Part shown: positions 4,583 to 6,371 of the stretch, one piece after another
How the letters are laid out: each line of letters starts with the position of its first letter
How positions within the stretch are numbered: position 1 is the first letter of the stretch
Source of the DNA: Nitrospirota bacterium
GTDB taxonomy: Bacteria; Nitrospirota; Thermodesulfovibrionia; Thermodesulfovibrionales; Magnetobacteriaceae
Reading direction: 5' to 3'
Length of the DNA: 6,371 bases
NCBI GenBank assembly: GCA_015233485.1
Contig: JADFXO010000231.1
Location: 1-6,371 of the forward strand
Made by a program: the position numbers and the translations under genes
Notes under the pieces: generated by a model
Seen by the model: only the letters and a program-made list of their open reading frames with translations
Database searches by the model: none
Told to the model about the DNA's origin: nothing

Positions 4583-6313
4583 ATGAATACAGCATCGCCC
4601 GGGGCGCGTCTTATTATCATAGCAGCCATCTTGTTCGGGTTTTTGACGTATGGTATCGCAGATAGCGCCGGCGATATATATACCCTTTCCATAGCACATA
4701 TCAACGACACACACGGTCATCTTGAGCCATCCAACGTACCCCTGACATACAACTCACGTTCTTTCACCGTGCGCGCGGGCGGGTTTCCACGGATTGCCGG
4801 AGCCGTCGCCGCCCTGAGAGAATCTCATCCTAACTTCTTATTCCTTCACGCGGGGGATGTGTTTACAGGAACGGTGTTTTTCTCGAAATACCACGGACTT
4901 GCCGATGTGGATTTCCTTAACGCGATGCGCCTTGACGCTATGGCTTCTGGTAATCATGAATTCGACAAGGGGCCTTCCGTATTTGCCGGATTTATCAAAA
5001 AGGCATCCTTTCCCATCGTGTCGGCAAATGTTGAATTATCAACGGAATCTCCGCTTTATGGTCTGATTAAGCCCTATACAATTATAGAAAACCATGGCCG
5101 CAAGATAGGCATTGTCGGCCTTACCACCACAGATACGCCGTCCATTTCCAAACCCGGCAAATCGGTTAAGTTCAACGACATTATAAAATCAGCCCAGGCC
5201 TCCATCTCTGCCCTGACACGGCAGGGTGTAAACATTATAATTGTGCTCTCACACGTCGGCTATGAAAATGACCTCGTACTTGCCCACACACTATCGGACG
5301 TGGACGTTATCGTAGGTGGACACTCCCACACGCTCCTGGGTGATGACACGCTGGGTCAGACTGGCCTTAACCCGATTGGGCCTTACCCGACAGAGGTACG
5401 CGGCAGAGATAACTCTACCGTGGTTGTCGTTACGGCATGGGAGTTTGGAAAGATACTTGGCCTTGTTGATATCGACTTCGACGGCGACGGCAAGATTGTC
5501 TCTTATCGTGGCAGTCAGACGCTTATCCTCTCGGAAAACGCAGCTAATACGCCGGAGGCGGCAGAGTTTTACGAATCGATTTCAAGTGGTAAGATTACTT
5601 CAAACCCCCGTTTTCAGATAGTTAAAGAAGACCCTGTGGCGGCGCTAAAACTTGATAACTATACGGCTCCGATTAAAAACTACATGCAGGAGACGATCGC
5701 CTACGCCGAAGAGACCATCGCGCGCGCAAATAATCAGGGACCAGGGCCGATTATTACCGACAGTATGCTCCAGAAGACCGCCGGGGCAGGCGCCGTTATT
5801 GCCATTATGAACTCCGGCGGCGTGCGTATCGACCTGCCAAAGGGCAATGTCTCAATCGCCGACGCCACCTCACTCATGCCCTTTAACAATACGATATATG
5901 TCCTGAAGCTCAAAGGTTATCAGATAAAAGACGCTATCGAGTCAACCATAGATTTTCAGATAAGTAAAATGAAAAAGCCCCCTTTTATATACGCCTCCGG
6001 CCTTAGATTTGCTATGGACTTGTCAAAGCCAAAGGGACGGCGCGTCGAAGGCATGGAAATAAAGGCGCGGGATACACGGAAATACGTGCCTGTTAAGATG
6101 GACGCCTTCTACAAAATAGCGTTAAGCGAGTATATCGCCAAAGGGGGCGATAGTTTCAAGCCCTCACAGGGGACTGAAGCTGTTTCCCCGTTGAAGGCGG
6201 CAAGTTCCGCCGTCGATACCGGATTTATAGACTCAGAGGTCTTTATAGAATATATCAAGTCGCTAAAAAAATTGAAAAATCCGATCGAACAGCGAATTCG
6301 TATGGTTCAGTGA
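4583..6313 (+). CDS. UshA-type secreted 5'-nucleotidase / metallophosphoesterase
   Basis: The 576-residue protein belongs to the 5'-nucleotidase family (UshA, NutA, CD73), which hydrolyses extracellular nucleotides, cyclic nucleotides or UDP-sugars in the periplasm. A Sec signal peptide spans residues 1 to about 26 or 29 (hydrophobic stretch 10-23, cut near GIA/DSA). The N-terminal two-metal domain shows every expected ligand: D42 and H44 (NDTHGH), D92 (AGDVFTG), N124 and the catalytic H125 (GNHEFD), H224 (LSHVG), H247 and H249 (GGHSHT). The second residue of the last pair is His rather than the Gln of E. coli UshA. The C-terminal substrate domain has NSGGVR (410-415), MPFNN (432-436), the LKGYQIKDAIE helix, YASGLRF and GGDSF (521-525), the usual nucleoside-binding elements. 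Length is close to UshA (about 550). No stop, frameshift or missing key residue is seen, so it should be active. It lies 96 bases after the cooS-like gene, behind a hairpin, and may be read through or have its own promoter. The exact substrate is not determinable. Confidence 0.93.
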   Translation: MNTASPGARLIIIAAILFGFLTYGIADSAGDIYTLSIAHINDTHGHLEPSNVPLTYNSRSFTVRAGGFPRIAGAVAALRESHPNFLFLHAGDVFTGTVFFSKYHGLADVDFLNAMRLDAMASGNHEFDKGPSVFAGFIKKASFPIVSANVELSTESPLYGLIKPYTIIENHGRKIGIVGLTTTDTPSISKPGKSVKFNDIIKSAQASISALTRQGVNIIIVLSHVGYENDLVLAHTLSDVDVIVGGHSHTLLGDDTLGQTGLNPIGPYPTEVRGRDNSTVVVVTAWEFGKILGLVDIDFDGDGKIVSYRGSQTLILSENAANTPEAAEFYESISSGKITSNPRFQIVKEDPVAALKLDNYTAPIKNYMQETIAYAEETIARANNQGPGPIITDSMLQKTAGAGAVIAIMNSGGVRIDLPKGNVSIADATSLMPFNNTIYVLKLKGYQIKDAIESTIDFQISKMKKPPFIYASGLRFAMDLSKPKGRRVEGMEIKARDTRKYVPVKMDAFYKIALSEYIAKGGDSFKPSQGTEAVSPLKAASSAVDTGFIDSEVFIEYIKSLKKLKNPIEQRIRMVQ

Positions 6314-6371
6314 TACAAATATTGCAAAAACGGGACTGATTTATTTCTAATCTCAAACATCAATAAATAAA

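Overview
The window reads as chromosomal DNA of an anaerobic Gram-negative bacterium. It carries a Ni-Fe CO-dehydrogenase-family protein (an anaerobe's enzyme), Sec-type signal peptides on two proteins, a periplasmic-type 5'-nucleotidase and a secreted protein with an InlB-B-type repeat. Sulfate reducers, Nitrospirota and related deep-branching anaerobes would fit, but this taxonomic guess is inference only. There are no rRNA or tRNA genes, no intact transposase and no CRISPR array. Layout: bases 2-1150 (+) hold the 3' part of a large secreted protein, with a TIM-barrel glycosidase-like region, a divergent InlB-B-type repeat and an aromatic-rich C-terminal module; its start lies outside the window. 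Bases 1151-1703 are a non-coding gap between converging genes, unusually rich in perfect inverted repeats. Bases 1704-2303 (-) encode a small unrecognised secreted beta-rich protein. Bases 2304-2611 are a divergent promoter region with two apparent back-to-back promoters whose -35 boxes overlap, plus a second promoter with a textbook-placed FNR/CRP-type operator. Bases 2612-4486 (+) encode the CooS-family protein, followed by a long hairpin. Bases 4583-6313 (+) encode a secreted UshA-type 5'-nucleotidase. The main point of interest is the CooS-like protein. It keeps the CODH fold signatures and most active-site ligands, but one of the cysteines needed for the Ni-Fe C-cluster (Cys295 of C. hydrogenoformans CODH-II) is replaced by Glu292. 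That substitution resembles the glutamate ligand of hybrid cluster proteins (HCP). It places the protein with 'deviant' CooS proteins such as CooS-V of Carboxydothermus hydrogenoformans, which carry an Fe-S-O hybrid cluster and do not turn over CO. Its D-cluster motif is CX2C, as in the Desulfovibrio vulgaris enzyme. The candidate FNR-type box sits at -41.5 from the predicted start of its promoter, which would suit anaerobic or nitrosative-stress control of an HCP-like enzyme. No cooC, cooF, acs genes or hydrogenase genes are visible beside it. The genes do not form an obvious pathway: the secreted protein, the small exported protein and the nucleotidase look like independent transcription units around a stand-alone cooS-like gene.
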